Notes under the pieces: generated by a model
Told to the model about the DNA's origin: nothing
Databases searched by the model: none
What the model saw: the letters and a program-made list of their open reading frames with translations, nothing else
In this document: piece by piece, positions 35,233-47,180 of the stretch
Layout of the letters: each line of letters starts with the position of its first letter
How positions within the stretch are numbered: position 1 is the first letter of the stretch
Translations under genes and position numbers: made by a program
Assembly: GCA_030062745.1 (NCBI GenBank)
Contig: CP099850.1
Location: forward strand, 6,758,001 to 6,822,000
Source of the DNA: Capitulum mitella
Taxonomy: Eukaryota; Arthropoda; Thecostraca; Pollicipedomorpha; Pollicipedidae
Length of the DNA stretch: 64,000 nucleotides
Direction: 5' to 3'

Positions 35233-36460
35233 CTAACCCGCTCCCGTCTGGGGGAGAGGGGCGGTTGACCGCGTATCTGAGGTTTTTCCAAAATTGCGTC
35301 AGAACAAACGAACGCAGCGGCACGAAACTTTCAGTGTAATTTGTCCCATCATTTTTACACTTTACGTCAAAGTTTTGACTTCAGATCAAGTCAGTTGTCT
35401 AACCTAGGTCAGGTCAAATGCACCTATGTCCAGAAACGTTCAGAGCCCTGTAACTGTTTCGGGAAACATGATATCACAATAAAACATTGAGGAATTAGAG
35501 ATCTTGATAGGCGCAACAAATCCGTTATCTCAGATTTTTCGGAATTCTCCCGGTAACTGACTTACAGTCAAGCCCATTTTCAAGACATGTCATCGTTTTT
35601 TTCGGAAATGAACGGAAATTTCTATAACGTATTGAATGTGGGGTGATGCAGACATCCAGTTGCCGTCAATGGGCAAAGGATCAATGAATTCCAGCCATTG
35701 ACCTGAGGCCAGGTCACGAATAACTGTTATGAGCCAAAATGCACCGCCGTCGAAATCGGTGATGAATGACTCAGAACAGGAAGGAAATAACAGGACTAGC
35801 TCGAGCAGTTGCGAGTAGTACCAAGAACTTCAAAAAGTCTAAAAAAAATGCGTATTTGGAAATAAACAGACTCATGCGAATAAAGGTACGCTAATCGTGT
35901 ATATTGATGACAACTAAATTTTTTCCAAATTTAACCATGAGAAACCATCATGAAAACCACTAGGAGCAATAAATATTATCTGGAAAGACTTCCGTCGCGA
36001 AAATAAGGAAAGGTTAAAATTAGTTCTCGTCATTTTCATGGCGCGTTCAATTACGGCGTCCGTCGTGCGGTGGTGCGAAAATCGCCGAGTGTTGAACTCA
36101 ACGTTTCCGCGTATATGTTAAACAAATCAGAGAAATTAGACATGTATCGGCATCTGCGGACTTTTGCCTGTTTGTTGGTGCCTTTAGCTAGATTTAATTA
36201 ATCACAGCCCTTGGGATCCAGGCGGTTTCTCGGTTTCATGCAGGCGGCTGTGAGAAAACATAAGTAGGGTGGTAATGGCTGACAAATTATCCAAAACTAA
36301 AAATGAGACCAGTTTCGGGCTCTACTTGTCACGAGCATTCCAAAAGTGTGGTTAATTTTATCGTGCGAATAACTGTTCGTGGGTTAGAGGCGGGCGGTGA
36401 ACGGCCCTCCAATCCTAGTCGGGCGTGGTTGGCGCCGACTGCCAGGCGAGCGCGGGTTAA
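35233..36460 (-). mobile_element. Third TTAA family, right (inverted) copy
   Basis: 1.23 kb from CTAACCCGCTCCCG to GAGCGCGGGTTAA, the inverted partner of 33202-34428. For example, both contain AAAAATGAGACCAGTTTC or its complement near the outer end. The left TTAA has mutated to CTAA. Confidence 0.82.
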
Positions 36461-36484
36461 TGGAAGCATGCACGCTTCCATTAA
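36457..36484. repeat. TTAA-bounded perfect palindrome at the element edge
   Basis: TTAATGGAAGC and GCTTCCATTAA form a perfect 11-bp inverted repeat around a 6-bp loop. It starts on the terminal TTAA of the 35233-36460 element and ends in another TTAA. Confidence 0.85.
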
Positions 36485-37316
36485 CACGCTGCATGGTGCA
36501 CTGAGAAACAAATAAACTCTTCTGGTGATCAAAGCCAAGTTCTCTAAGATGCCCAGTTGCAAAATTTTTCCGATGCTCTCGCTTGACCATTTTCAACCAA
36601 ACCTCTTCCATGATACCTTTACTCGTCCAAGGCTTTCCTAGAACTCAGGCATGTTCTTTGATGACTATTTCATATACGTTGTTTAGAATCCGCGATGACT
36701 CTTCCAGAATCTTTGATTATCTCACATATAGGACGATGTACAAAGGCCCCCAAATACTCGATCCAGTGCGTTTAATGTGCTGATTATCAGATCCCCAAAC
36801 AATAAACAATCTTGAAACACGGAGATTCCTCCTTAAGTATTAAACTAGAAAGCAGAAAAATATTCATCAGGCTGCCCTAGTTCACCTGGACCCAACAGCA
36901 ACATCGTTTCGCCCTCCGTGAGCACTTCTCCATCTGGCTCCATTTCAGCCTCCATAATACCATGAACATATGAGTAACTACAGGGTGTCTTTTCTTAACT
37001 CCTCACATGCATGAACCACAGTGCAGTAATGGAGAAAGGACACAGTGGAATGGCCATTCCAGTTTTCCATTAAGTATCACAATTCTTACTCTTACTGTGT
37101 CACAGATGAAGAATTATAGCCATGCAACTTGTCACGCAATGTAGAAGGGGTACTTTTGTGCCCGTCACCTTTTTTCTTGGAAGTCTCTAAAACGGATATG
37201 AGATGGTGCTGCTACATTGTGGCATTTATGGCAACCGAACAATTCGTCGATTGACGCAGGAAAATCAAAGATCGGCCGGAAATTTTTGAAGTTTCAGGAA
37301 TTTGAGGATAAACAAA
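36485..37316. other. No gene seen
   Basis: AT-rich flank of the inverted element pair. Confidence 0.4.
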
Positions 37317-37462
37317 CATAACTGCTGTCGCTGAAAATAACTGAAAATTACAGTTGAAAATAACATAACTGTTGTCGCTGAAAATAATTGAAAATAACTG
37401 CTGAAAATAACATAACTGTTGTCGCTGAAAATAACTCAAAATAACTGTTATCGCTGACAAAT
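37317..37462. repeat. 47-bp tandem repeat, three copies
   Basis: ACTGYTGTCGCTGAAAATAA recurs at 37321, 37368 and 37415. Confidence 0.9.
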
Positions 37463-37559
37463 AGCGACCTTGCGAAAGGACTAACGTTCTTTCTAAGATT
37501 ACCGTTTGATAATAATCAGCTGAAATCACTCGGGCATAAGTGATGGATGTACCAGGACC

Positions 37560-38030
37560 AAAGCCAGGGTCAATTAGGGTTAAGGTCATCAAAGGTCAAG
37601 GTCAACCAGCTTGTGACCTGGTCCAGATTTGCTTTGCAACATGTCGAGTCACATGAAACATGCACTCAAAGACACTAATGACGACGCTACGAGCACACTG
37701 ATACGTTTACATATACTAGGGTCAGTGAAGGTCAAGGTCGGCAAAGGTAAAGGCCAAATATCTTGCGATCAAGTCTAGATTTGCTTTGCGACATGTTGAT
37801 TTGTACGAAATATTCATTAAAAACCCGAATAAAAACACGTGTGCACGCATTTTTACGCTGATATATATATATACCAAGGTTAGTGCAGACCAAGCTCACA
37901 AAAGGTCAAGGGTAACTATTTTGTGACCTGGTCTAGATATGCTTTGCAATATGTCGATTTGTATCAAATATGCATTCAAAGACCCCAATAACAACACGTT
38001 TGGCACTGTAATACGCGTATGTATATACAT
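37560..38030. repeat. ~155-bp tandem repeat, three diverged copies
   Basis: AGATTTGCTTTGCAACATGT (37625), AGATTTGCTTTGCGACATGT (37777) and AGATATGCTTTGCAATATGT (37935) mark units that also share GGTCAAGG words and AACAACACG-like ends. Confidence 0.85.
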
Positions 38031-38739
38031 ATATACCTATACATATCTGTATATATGCATACAATTTTCACGTTTTACAGCGATCAAACCGTGTAATTGG
38101 GTTCATTATAGCGAAACAACGTAAGCGCAAACAGTTGACATAAAACTTCCTTCGGGCACAAAACCTCATCCAAAGTCAATGACATCGCTTCATTTCTTTT
38201 GGCCGTGCGGAGGCTAGTAAACGCTACAAGTTTTTTGATCTTGCGGAGGTTAGTAAACGCTACAAATGATTAAATGTACCCATGTTTGCTAGCTTCACTA
38301 AAAATACGTCAAAAGATAAGTTTGGCACCTTTATTTGGCCATTCCGTGTTGTTCGCAAAAGATGAAAAAATGACGCTGCAGGTTGATGACCTGACATGAC
38401 ATGAAGTCCTCCGCCAAATAAATGAAAATTGTCATATTTCACATTTTAGCCCTCAAACAAACATCCTTCCCTGTTTTGTTCCAAAAGTCCTACGAAATGG
38501 CCTGTACGGGTCGAGAAAGTGTTCAAAGTTGACCTTTTCGATCCCATTTCATCTTGAAGATATTAGTCTATGATCATGAAAATTGCACACAATGTAAACC
38601 GTTGTGCCCTGATTCAATCCATAAAATTTCATGTCTCTACGTTATTTCGTTTTTGAGATGGCAATGGCTGCATTTTTGTTTTACATGAGACTCCCCGATA
38701 ACAATTTAATACGTTGATCGTGCAACCCAAAGAACACAT
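38031..38739. other. No gene seen beyond the 36-bp duplication
   Basis: TATATATG-rich tract at 38015-38070. The 5' part of the I-type element may extend here, but no endonuclease motif is readable. Confidence 0.35.
38206..38265. repeat. 36-bp direct duplication
   Basis: TGCGGAGGYTAGTAAACGCT occurs at 38206 and 38242. Confidence 0.85.
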
Positions 38740-41640
38740 TTGCAACGCGTTGCTCCAGCAGGGACGAACATTAAAAAGCTGACTGGGATTCCTTTCGAAA
38801 CGAGTGTCAGATCGTCACGGAATTCATCGATGTTGACTGCCTGCACAAAAGTAATAGAATCGATTATTTTCGCTGCGCAGGCCCATACCTCAAGGCCCAA
38901 GCCAAAGCGGAAATACAATTGTCCTTGGTGGTCTGACGCCTGTAAATAGGCAATAGCAGAATATAAAAGAGCTCTGAACAGATTCCTTCGAAACAGAGGC
39001 AACCCGACCACTCCCCTTGACTGCAAAAACGAAAATGCCAAAGCTAGACGAATGCTTCGAGAAGGCAAACACTCAAGTTGGCTACAGCCCATGAGAAATT
39101 CACCACCTCCACATCCTTGCACAAATTATGGGAAACTGTTCGAAGTCTCATACACAAATGAAATCTCTAACGTTCTTTTCCAGTTCTAAAAATCCTAGGA
39201 ATCTATGTAGATAACCCAAAAGAAATGGCCAATGACCTCGGTCAGTTTTACTCCCAATTGTCGTCCTCCACAAACTATGACCCGGGCTTTCGTATTGAAG
39301 GCACCTTTATGACAAACAATAAGCCGAATTGCTCTCGACTCATCAACACGTGCACTGATCCTTTTTCTTGACGCAAACTAGACTTATCCATAAATTCATT
39401 AGGTTCAACATCGGTTGGCCCAGATCTCATTCACTATGAATTTCTCAAGGAGCTGGACGACACCCAAAGAAGCCGATTCCTTACTTTCTTCAACTGTCTG
39501 GACATAATGGACATAACGACATAATCCTCACGACTTGAAAACACACTTTTGTGGTTCCTGCTTTAAAACCAGAAAACCTACAGACGCACCTGAGTCTTAC
39601 CGACCAACTCAACTTAGTTCTCGTTCATGCAAGATCATGGAAAGAATGGTGAATGCCAGGATGCTGTGTCACGCCAAAAAATCCCAAATCCGTCGAAATG
39701 CCAATGTGCTTTGTGCCATGGACGAACCACAGTTGACCGTGTACTGCGCCTTGAATCAAGCACACGCGCTGGCGTCTTCACAAGAAAGTTACCACACAAT
39801 TTTCTTTGGTGTCAAGCATGCATATAGTATGGTGCCTCGGGCAGGTCTTACTAAACTCAGTCATCTAGGTTTCCGTGGACATTTCATGCATTTTATAAAT
39901 TTTTATCTCAACGGCCGGGCACTACAAATTAAAAACGGAACCCTTTCAGACTCCTTGCTCTTCGACAACGGTATGGTCCAGTGCGGGGCATTTCTCATCT
40001 TCTTTTCCTTCTCAAGATTAATAATATTTTCGACGAATGTCCGGCTGGTGTGTCCGCGCCCTGTACACAAATGACTGTGCTCTGTGGGCAACGGAAGAAA
40101 ATTGCGGTCAGTTTTTCAGGCGCTCTAATCGGCTCTTACCCAAATGGAAGATTGGACCATAAAATGTGGTTTCACATTCTCTACACCAAAATCGAAAGCA
40201 GTCATATTAAAAAAATGCATAAGAAACGAGCAGTGCAGACCTCCGATGGATCTTCTCCTCAATGGGCAGCCCATCCAGTTTGTGAAAAACGTCAAACTTC
40301 TAGTACACCTGGATACCAAGTTAAATTTCACCACTCACATCCAGTACCTCAAGGCCAGAGCGATGAAAAAAATCCCTTTCCTCACATGCATAACAAGTTC
40401 GAACCTCGGGGTGGATGGGAAACTCCTCCGCATGTATTTCGCACTGGTTAGATCAGGACTGGAATACGCAAGTCTATGACCAATCGTCAAGTGCACTTCA
40501 GTCTTTAGAGACCATACAAAACGTTTGTCCAAGAATCACACTGGGTGCTCTGCGTACCTCACCGGTTGAGAGTCTCAGAGTGGAAGCTAACGTGCCGCCA
40601 CTGTCTTTGAGGAGGTGGGAGATGATCACACGTTATTTTCTACTGATCCTAAGCGACTGGGAACACCCTTGCTATCATCTGAAACCCTAGGAAATACCTC
40701 AGGCACATGGGCGGATGAAGAATTTATTGACTTTGCGATTTTCCTTTGTCACTATGCTTTCATAAAGTTTGCATAGTCATAGGCTTCTTGGTACCGAACA
40801 GTTATCACAGTTCAAAGTAGCCGCTTTCCGTGAACCAGCTCTCAGATCAGTTTCCAGATGCTTACCTCACAAAATAGGAGAATTCTAAATCATAATAAAG
40901 TACAGAAGATGTTCTTGCAGTTGTTGAAAATCATCCGGATCATCACTTCATTTTTATCGACGGCTCCAAAGCAAACGACACATTAGGGTGCGCATTTGTG
41001 TACAGACAAATCACGAGACGAACAGATGATCGAATAAAATGTCCGTTTTTACGACGGAACTTTGCTTTTCTTCAAAGCCTGAAACTTTTACAGGCACAAG
41101 GACTTCGAAAATCGGTTATCTGTTCTGACTCGCTCTCCACTTTCAGGCCCTACAGTCTGCGCAGGCCGGACCCCCTCACTGTCCTCATATTCGACCTGTA
41201 TTGTGACATCACAGACAAGGGTATGACCGTTGAATTTTTGTGGATCCCCAGTCACCAAGGCATATGTGGAAATGAAAAAGCAGATATGACGAAAAAAGGC
41301 AGTCTTACATATTACAGGAGTTACCCGGTCCCAGCTGGTCACAAGGATTTTTTTCGGAAAAAGGAACTCACAAATCAATACTTTGGTGATTATTGGTATT
41401 GCCACCCTCGTCCAACACTTTTCAAACACATCAAAAATTCGGTTGCCGAATGGAATGCTAGCAACCGCTAAAATCACCAGGAAGAAACTATTTCGGCACG
41501 CTTTCGACTGGGATACACAAGATTGACTAATTCACACATAATGAATCACCCAGACAGACCTATATGCGTCTTATGCAACTCGTATCTTTCAATATGGCAC
41601 ATACTGTTTGACTGTCAGTTACCATAGAGAAAGACAAAAG
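38740..41640 (+). pseudogene. Decayed I/Jockey-group non-LTR retrotransposon with RT, RNase H and C-terminal Cys/His motif
   Basis: A nearly full ORF2-like series is readable across frameshifts. PWWSDACK near 38920 is the linker after the endonuclease. SSRSCKIMERMVNARM (39620-39670), VKHAYSMVPRAGL (39810), LGFRGHFMHFINFYLNGR (39860-39915) and a degenerate PQG block (MVQCG, 39975) are reverse transcriptase. The catalytic box reads YTNDCALW near 40060 instead of YADD. LLNGQPIQFVKNVKLLVHLDTKLNFTTHI is the RT thumb region. RNase H starts at FIDGSK (40955) and continues with ICSDSLSTF (41120) and IPSHQGICGNEKAD (41245-41285). It is followed by ICVLCNSYLSIWHILFDC (41570-41615), the C-x2-C...H-x4-C tail seen in RNase H-bearing I-like elements. 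Many stops and a broken catalytic box show it is dead. No poly-A tail or target duplication was identified. Confidence 0.88.
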
Positions 41641-42302
41641 ATATGATGACGTGTCAAAGTTTAGACCTACCATTCTCACTGCACGGCATATTTAAGACAC
41701 AACGAACCAGTTATAAAACCTCTGATGTGTTTCCTCGAACAAATCCATCTGTTCTCTCAACTTTCACGAGACATTTTTCCTACACACTTCTCTTCAGTCG
41801 AAACATGCATTATTTAGCAACCAAAGTTAGTGTTAAATAACTTCTCATACCACCAGACCCTCCAGACAAGCTTCGACGTGGACGCTTGAGCCCAAGGGGC
41901 TGTGCGCCCTTACTTTACAAGAACCAGAACAAATATCGGATGTAAGTGGACGGGATTGTGTGGTAATTTAGTTGAGCTCAGTATGTGAATTTGCAGTGAC
42001 AGAGGATGCTGATGCTCGAGGTCTGATACACTCGCCTGACGCCTGCTTGAGGCTATTGTGATCTGCACTAATCTGGCGACTGGTGCTTTTACAGATGACT
42101 GTGGCACGAACGACAATGGTTTCGGGAGTTTTGATTTGCCTGTACTGTCACAGGATTGTCAGATGATACTGAATTCAGTATGGTATGTTTCAGATGGCAG
42201 TTGCTGTGCTTAGTTTACAAGGCTAGTGAATTGGTTCAAAGGTGTGGCAGTCACAGAAAATTACTACTAAAAGGTAATCCAAACCCAATATGTATTACTA
42301 AG

Positions 42303-42342
<40 letters not shown>

Positions 42343-44012
42343 TAATAATAATAATAATAATAATAATAATATACTTAGGTATAGTCAAATGGAGGAGTAA
42401 ATAATTTTCCTGTTTATTGTTTACAGGGCAAGGTGTGACGAGTACCATTAAGTATGAATATGTTTGTCAAAAACAGCTTCATAACCCCAGTGCAGTATGG
42501 CAACTTTTTATGTTAAAAAAACAGTTCACCAGCAAAAAATGAAGGATGTTACGTGATGAGACTTCAGTTTTGGGCGACTTTGGTATGCAGATTTATGCAG
42601 CTATTCCGAGTGGGTAATATATGCAGGACAGGTGCAGATTTTCATGCTTGGCTTCCAGGACATGTAAGACTAAGATTAAAAAAAACAGGTGGCTGTGGGA
42701 AGGAACTGAGTAGTGATGCTAAGACTTTATTGCTTAGCTGACGGGCCCTTTTTGCATTGTGAGGTATGTCCTCCAGCTGTTTGGACTGCGACTGTGCCAG
42801 GTGCCGTGTAGAACAGTCTTTTCACACAACAGATGAATATGGGTAAAATTTCTGTGACTGATCATTGACGGGTAATGGGTGGTACGGGTAAACAGTTCTG
42901 AAATACGCGAGTAAGGGATGAGTAAAATTCTTGGATGGCGGGTGACGAATGGACACGGGTAATGAAATCGTGCCCGTGAAGGTCTACACCGAGGACCCAG
43001 CCAGGACTGGTGGCTCGTGCTCGCCAGATAAGGACCAAAGGAGAGATGCCAATGACAGGTCAGTTCTGGACTGTGGGAAGTGAACAAGTGTGCTTCGACT
43101 GGAGGTAAGTTTTGATCACCCGCTTTATCGGCGCAGATTGTGCCCCTTGCCGCTTGATTTCACCAGAGCCAGGGACCACTTCAGAAAAGCGTCCCAGTTA
43201 TTCCTGGGATAGGTTTAGGGAACCGGGCTGCGGTACGGGCAATTCATTCTGTGGGTCCAGAGTCAGTCAGGTTGGATTAACTCTTGATTGCTGATGGCTT
43301 TAGGATTTGAGCATTTACTCTGCTTGAAGGAACCACGTTTTTTGTTAATCCTGCAGCACTATGGAAAAGGAGCCTATAACTAATCCTTTATTTGACCAAC
43401 GACGCGGGGAAGACACCACTGATGACACGACTGATGAGGATGACGGGAGGGAGGGCGGATTAGGACCAAGTTAAAGTATATGGGTGCCAAGCAGGAACCA
43501 GCGATAACAATGGCCTGGGAGGCAGATTTCCACTCAGTAATGGGAGGGACCCAGCCGACCAAATATTATCACCATACAGAGCGTAAGGCCATGACACCTT
43601 TCTGTTCGGAAACTCCCAAGCGGCCGGACGTCTGTGGAGGGTAGAAGGACTCATCCGTGAACCCACTCTGCTAACCAGACTTGTCCGCTCACCCATCGTT
43701 GGATAAATCCATGGGCATGAACTGTGTATGTGATCGATTGGCATTTACACATCTCCCACTACAAATTCTGGTGATGACAGCAAGCGTTGACTTTCCGCAG
43801 ACCTTATGCAACGCCTCCAAGCCACGGCAGGCGACGGCTCCTCAGAGCCGGAAGTGGGAACGGCCACAGCTGCGTTTGGCAGGCGTGGTACTGTCGGAGG
43901 ACCGAGCGCACCTTCGTGGTCTGAGATGTTTTCCGACGGCTTCGCTTGTCGATTTGGCCCATATTGCGCAGTATAGCAGAATGTTGCACCATGTTACAAG
44001 AAGACGCGTGCC
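41641..44012. other. No gene seen
   Basis: Contains the ATA microsatellite and an ACGGGTAA-rich patch (42865-42970). Any 3' UTR of the I-type element would fall at the start. Confidence 0.35.
42303..42371. repeat. (ATA)n microsatellite
   Basis: About 22 AAT/ATA units with one interruption. Confidence 0.98.
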
Positions 44013-44328
44013 TGGATCCCAGAAAAAGATCCAAGATCCCAGAAGATCTTTCCGCAAAATTTAAAAAAGATCCCAGATCCCGCAAGATCCTTCGGCAGAA
44101 TCTAGAAAAAAGCATCCCAGATCCTAGATCCTTTGCAAAATTTTTGAAAGATCCCTGAAATCAGAACATCCTTTGACGAAATTTAAAAAAGTCTCCAAGA
44201 TCCCTGATGGTCCTTTGGCAAAATTAAAAAAAGATCCTAGATCTCAAAAGGTCCTTCGACAAAATTTCAAAATGGATCCAAGATCCCGGAAGTTTCCCCA
44301 TCCCATCCCCAAATCCCAGATCCCAATT
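44013..44328. repeat. ~42-bp GATCCC-rich minisatellite
   Basis: Six or seven units marked by GATCCTTNGNCAAAATTT (about 44043, 44086, 44124, 44167, 44209, 44249), each followed by A-rich sequence and AAGATCCCAGATCCC. Confidence 0.9.
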
Positions 44329-46419
44329 GAAATTACAGGTCTTGAATTAAGCAAGTCCATCAGACCTGGCAAAACCTCTGGCATGATCTACACATCATGA
44401 GAATATAATGTGTAAAATGTTGAGTAGATCCTGGATTCTGGAAAGTTAATGCAAAATCCAAACACCTATCTAATCATGAAGTTTCAGAGTCCAGACAGTT
44501 CATCAGACTTATGCACTTTTATAATCTAGGGCCTTACTTATCCACCCATTGGCATGTTGATTATTATCTGATTTCATAAACTTCACGAGCTTTTGTGATG
44601 TAAAGCCCAAGGTGATATGACGATCTGATATGTTTTATCCAAGCCAATATCAAAGGTATGTACGTAGGTAGGTACAGACTGGAGTGCCGGTATACCGCGG
44701 GCTTCGTAAACATATCTACCTGGTACCCACCTGACAAAAACTTATGAACTAATACACACATTATTTTTAATGGCGGGACGACTCTATCGATGGTTGTACA
44801 TCGATGTTGTATATTGTCCACGCTGGTTCCTTCTTGCAAGATGCAAAGCGCCATTTTTCGCAATATATACGTACTGCGAGAGCGGATCGCGTCTGAACAC
44901 ATGCCACGTTTCTGTTTCCTTGTCGTCAGCGTGTCCGGTGCTTGGCACGATCAACCTTCATATTCCATGCTACTGCAAATATGACACGTGATGGGTCCTA
45001 TGACACACTGGAACATGAAAAGTCTTCATTTGGTTACAGACATGGTACTCTTGAAATAAAGCAGCTCTACATATTCATCCAATTCTTTTTACATCCTGTT
45101 TGCTGGTATAACTGGTGACGTCACGTCACTGTATATCTGGTGCTGTTACTCAGTCCCGACTGGCTTCCGTGTCTTAATGAATCCATTACCAGCCGAGTTT
45201 TATATCCTCGATCATACGATTGTGGAATTTAACTGCACGTATTGTCGCGGTGTGCAGCTGCCACTGGACTGCAGGAGTCACAGGGTGCATCCAGAAGTGA
45301 CGAAGTTCTCTTTTACGAAATGGAGTAATAATCAGGGGAGTCGTTTTGTGTTAATGATGGGGGAGGGTGCGAGTCGAAAACCCGACGAGCTGAGTTCCCC
45401 AAATGTGCGTTTGCCAACGGATTTAACCCACTTTTTTGGCCAACAGAAATTCAAGAGTTTTTTGTAAATATTTATGAAACAGAAATCATTTATTCTCCCG
45501 TGTACATAGGTACGTCCATATATATGTAAATATATGTACATGTACATACATACATAAAAGGACAGATAAATCATTTTGTGCCTTATTCTATTACTTCTGC
45601 CAATTTCCTATCTATTGAAGCTATTCTTGTCATTATTACTGCCTGTTTCCCTTGTTAAAACGAGCAGAAAGTATTGGGTGGGCCCAAACCAACTTTGGGT
45701 GGAGAGGGCAAATCAGCATTGCTGGGGTGGGGTCCTCACAAAAGAATACAACTCAACACCCCTGGTAGTACTTCAGTGTGCAGTACGGTGAGCAAATGGT
45801 CACTCCTTTTGGTACTAGCCATATGCAATGAAACGGCAGTGTCGTATACCAAGTCTGTTGATCATGTTTTCTGAACTTGATAATTGACAGGGAGATATGG
45901 AGATATTTGTGTGTGAACAAGGTTGAATTTTATTGTGATGTAACCTGATGTAGAGCTTAACAGATGGCACAAAACTTGCAGCATATGGAGCATGTTTTTG
46001 GCAAACTAAGAAGACTTTTCTGCAGTGAACAAGGCACACGTCTGACAAAGTCAATTCTCGCCACAAGGTTGTAGATACCCACGTAGTTACTAATCAAATG
46101 GGGATTTGGATCAAATATGTCACTGTAATTACAACTTTCCTAACTGTAATTACCTTTCCTCCAGTAAGGTAAGGACGTAACACAGTGTGGAGGCAGTAAC
46201 CAGTATGTATCATTACTGAAGAGTAACGTATCACTGATAAAGTAAAAACCTCATAGTACTACAAACACTATAAGCTTATGATACATTCAGTGCTCAAATT
46301 TAACATTGTACAAACCTATTGCCTATTTATGGGCTATGACTTGATTACCAGTGAGATCACAGATGTCAATAAGGAGGGAGAACATGACATCCAGACATAT
46401 GCCTGAATCCCTGGGGTCT
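44329..46419. other. No gene seen
   Basis: Short frames; an AT-rich simple tract at 45500-45560. Confidence 0.4.
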
Positions 46420-46555
46420 CCTGATCCCTGGACCGTTTGGGATCTTGGAAAAGGTCCATGATCCCAGAAGATCTCTCGACAAGATTTAAAAAAAAGATCC
46501 CAGCTTTCAGAAAATCTTGGATCCGGATCTTAGGGATCCGATCCCTTTTTGGGAT
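46420..46555. repeat. Second array of the 42-bp GATCCC minisatellite
   Basis: Contains GATCCCAGAAGATCTCTCGACAAGATTT and AAAAAAAGATCCCAG, the same unit as at 44.0-44.3 kb (described by its parts GATCCCAGAAGATCT and AAGATCCCAG), in the same orientation. Confidence 0.8.
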
Positions 46556-46861
46556 TATGGCGCATGTCTGGTTGCAAGGGTCCATGTCTCAGCTACAGTC
46601 AGCCGGAGTGCACGACGAACAAGATCAGCGTGCTCGCGAGGTGGAAACCTACCAGAATGCCTCTGAGTCCTATACCGAGGAATATTGCGATGTTGCAGGA
46701 CCACCTCAATGCACTTGCTTGCCCTATCGCGAAATCATTCCCTGGAGTGTTCTGTCAACATCTGAATGCCTGAGCGCCAATAAAAGTAAAGGCAACAATG
46801 CAGATCACGTTTTTAGTGAACAGGTCGGCCTGCCGCTGGCCAGAATGTTGTTTAAAAGAAA

Positions 46862-47180
46862 ATGCACCACGATGTCGCTATAAAAAAGCTACACGAGGAC
46901 GAGCTAAATAATTCTTTAAAAACCGAGGTAATGGCTTTATTTTTTATCGAGCACGATAGTGCGAAGTCAAGACTCAAGAAAACGCAGGGCTTTTTAAAGC
47001 ATTGTTGCTGGCCGAATGTAGTAAGGTTTTACTGCGACGTTACAACAGCGATTCTGATAAGATGTTTACGTTTAGGGTGGCATGGAGAATCCAGGTTGCT
47101 GGGACCACCAAGCAAGCAGCGTGAGTCTCCACCAATCGAGTCATCACTGTCGTTGCCAGTCGTGTTTAACATCAGCAGCT
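46862..47180 (+). pseudogene. Possible Ty3/gypsy integrase zinc-binding remnant
   Basis: An open frame from 46862 contains FFIEHDSAKSRLKKT then FLKHCCWPNVV and DVTTAILIRC, which resembles the H2C2 zinc-binding region of Ty3/gypsy integrases (HDSPxAGHxGxxKT...FYWPxMxxDVxxYxxxC). The second His and second Cys are absent and the spacing is three residues short, so this is a decayed fragment at best. No LTRs, primer-binding site or RT are visible nearby. Confidence 0.35.

Noticed and set aside
42865-42970. Telomere-like repeats (ACGGGTAA)
   Set aside because: Irregular spacing, few units and internal position; not a telomeric array.
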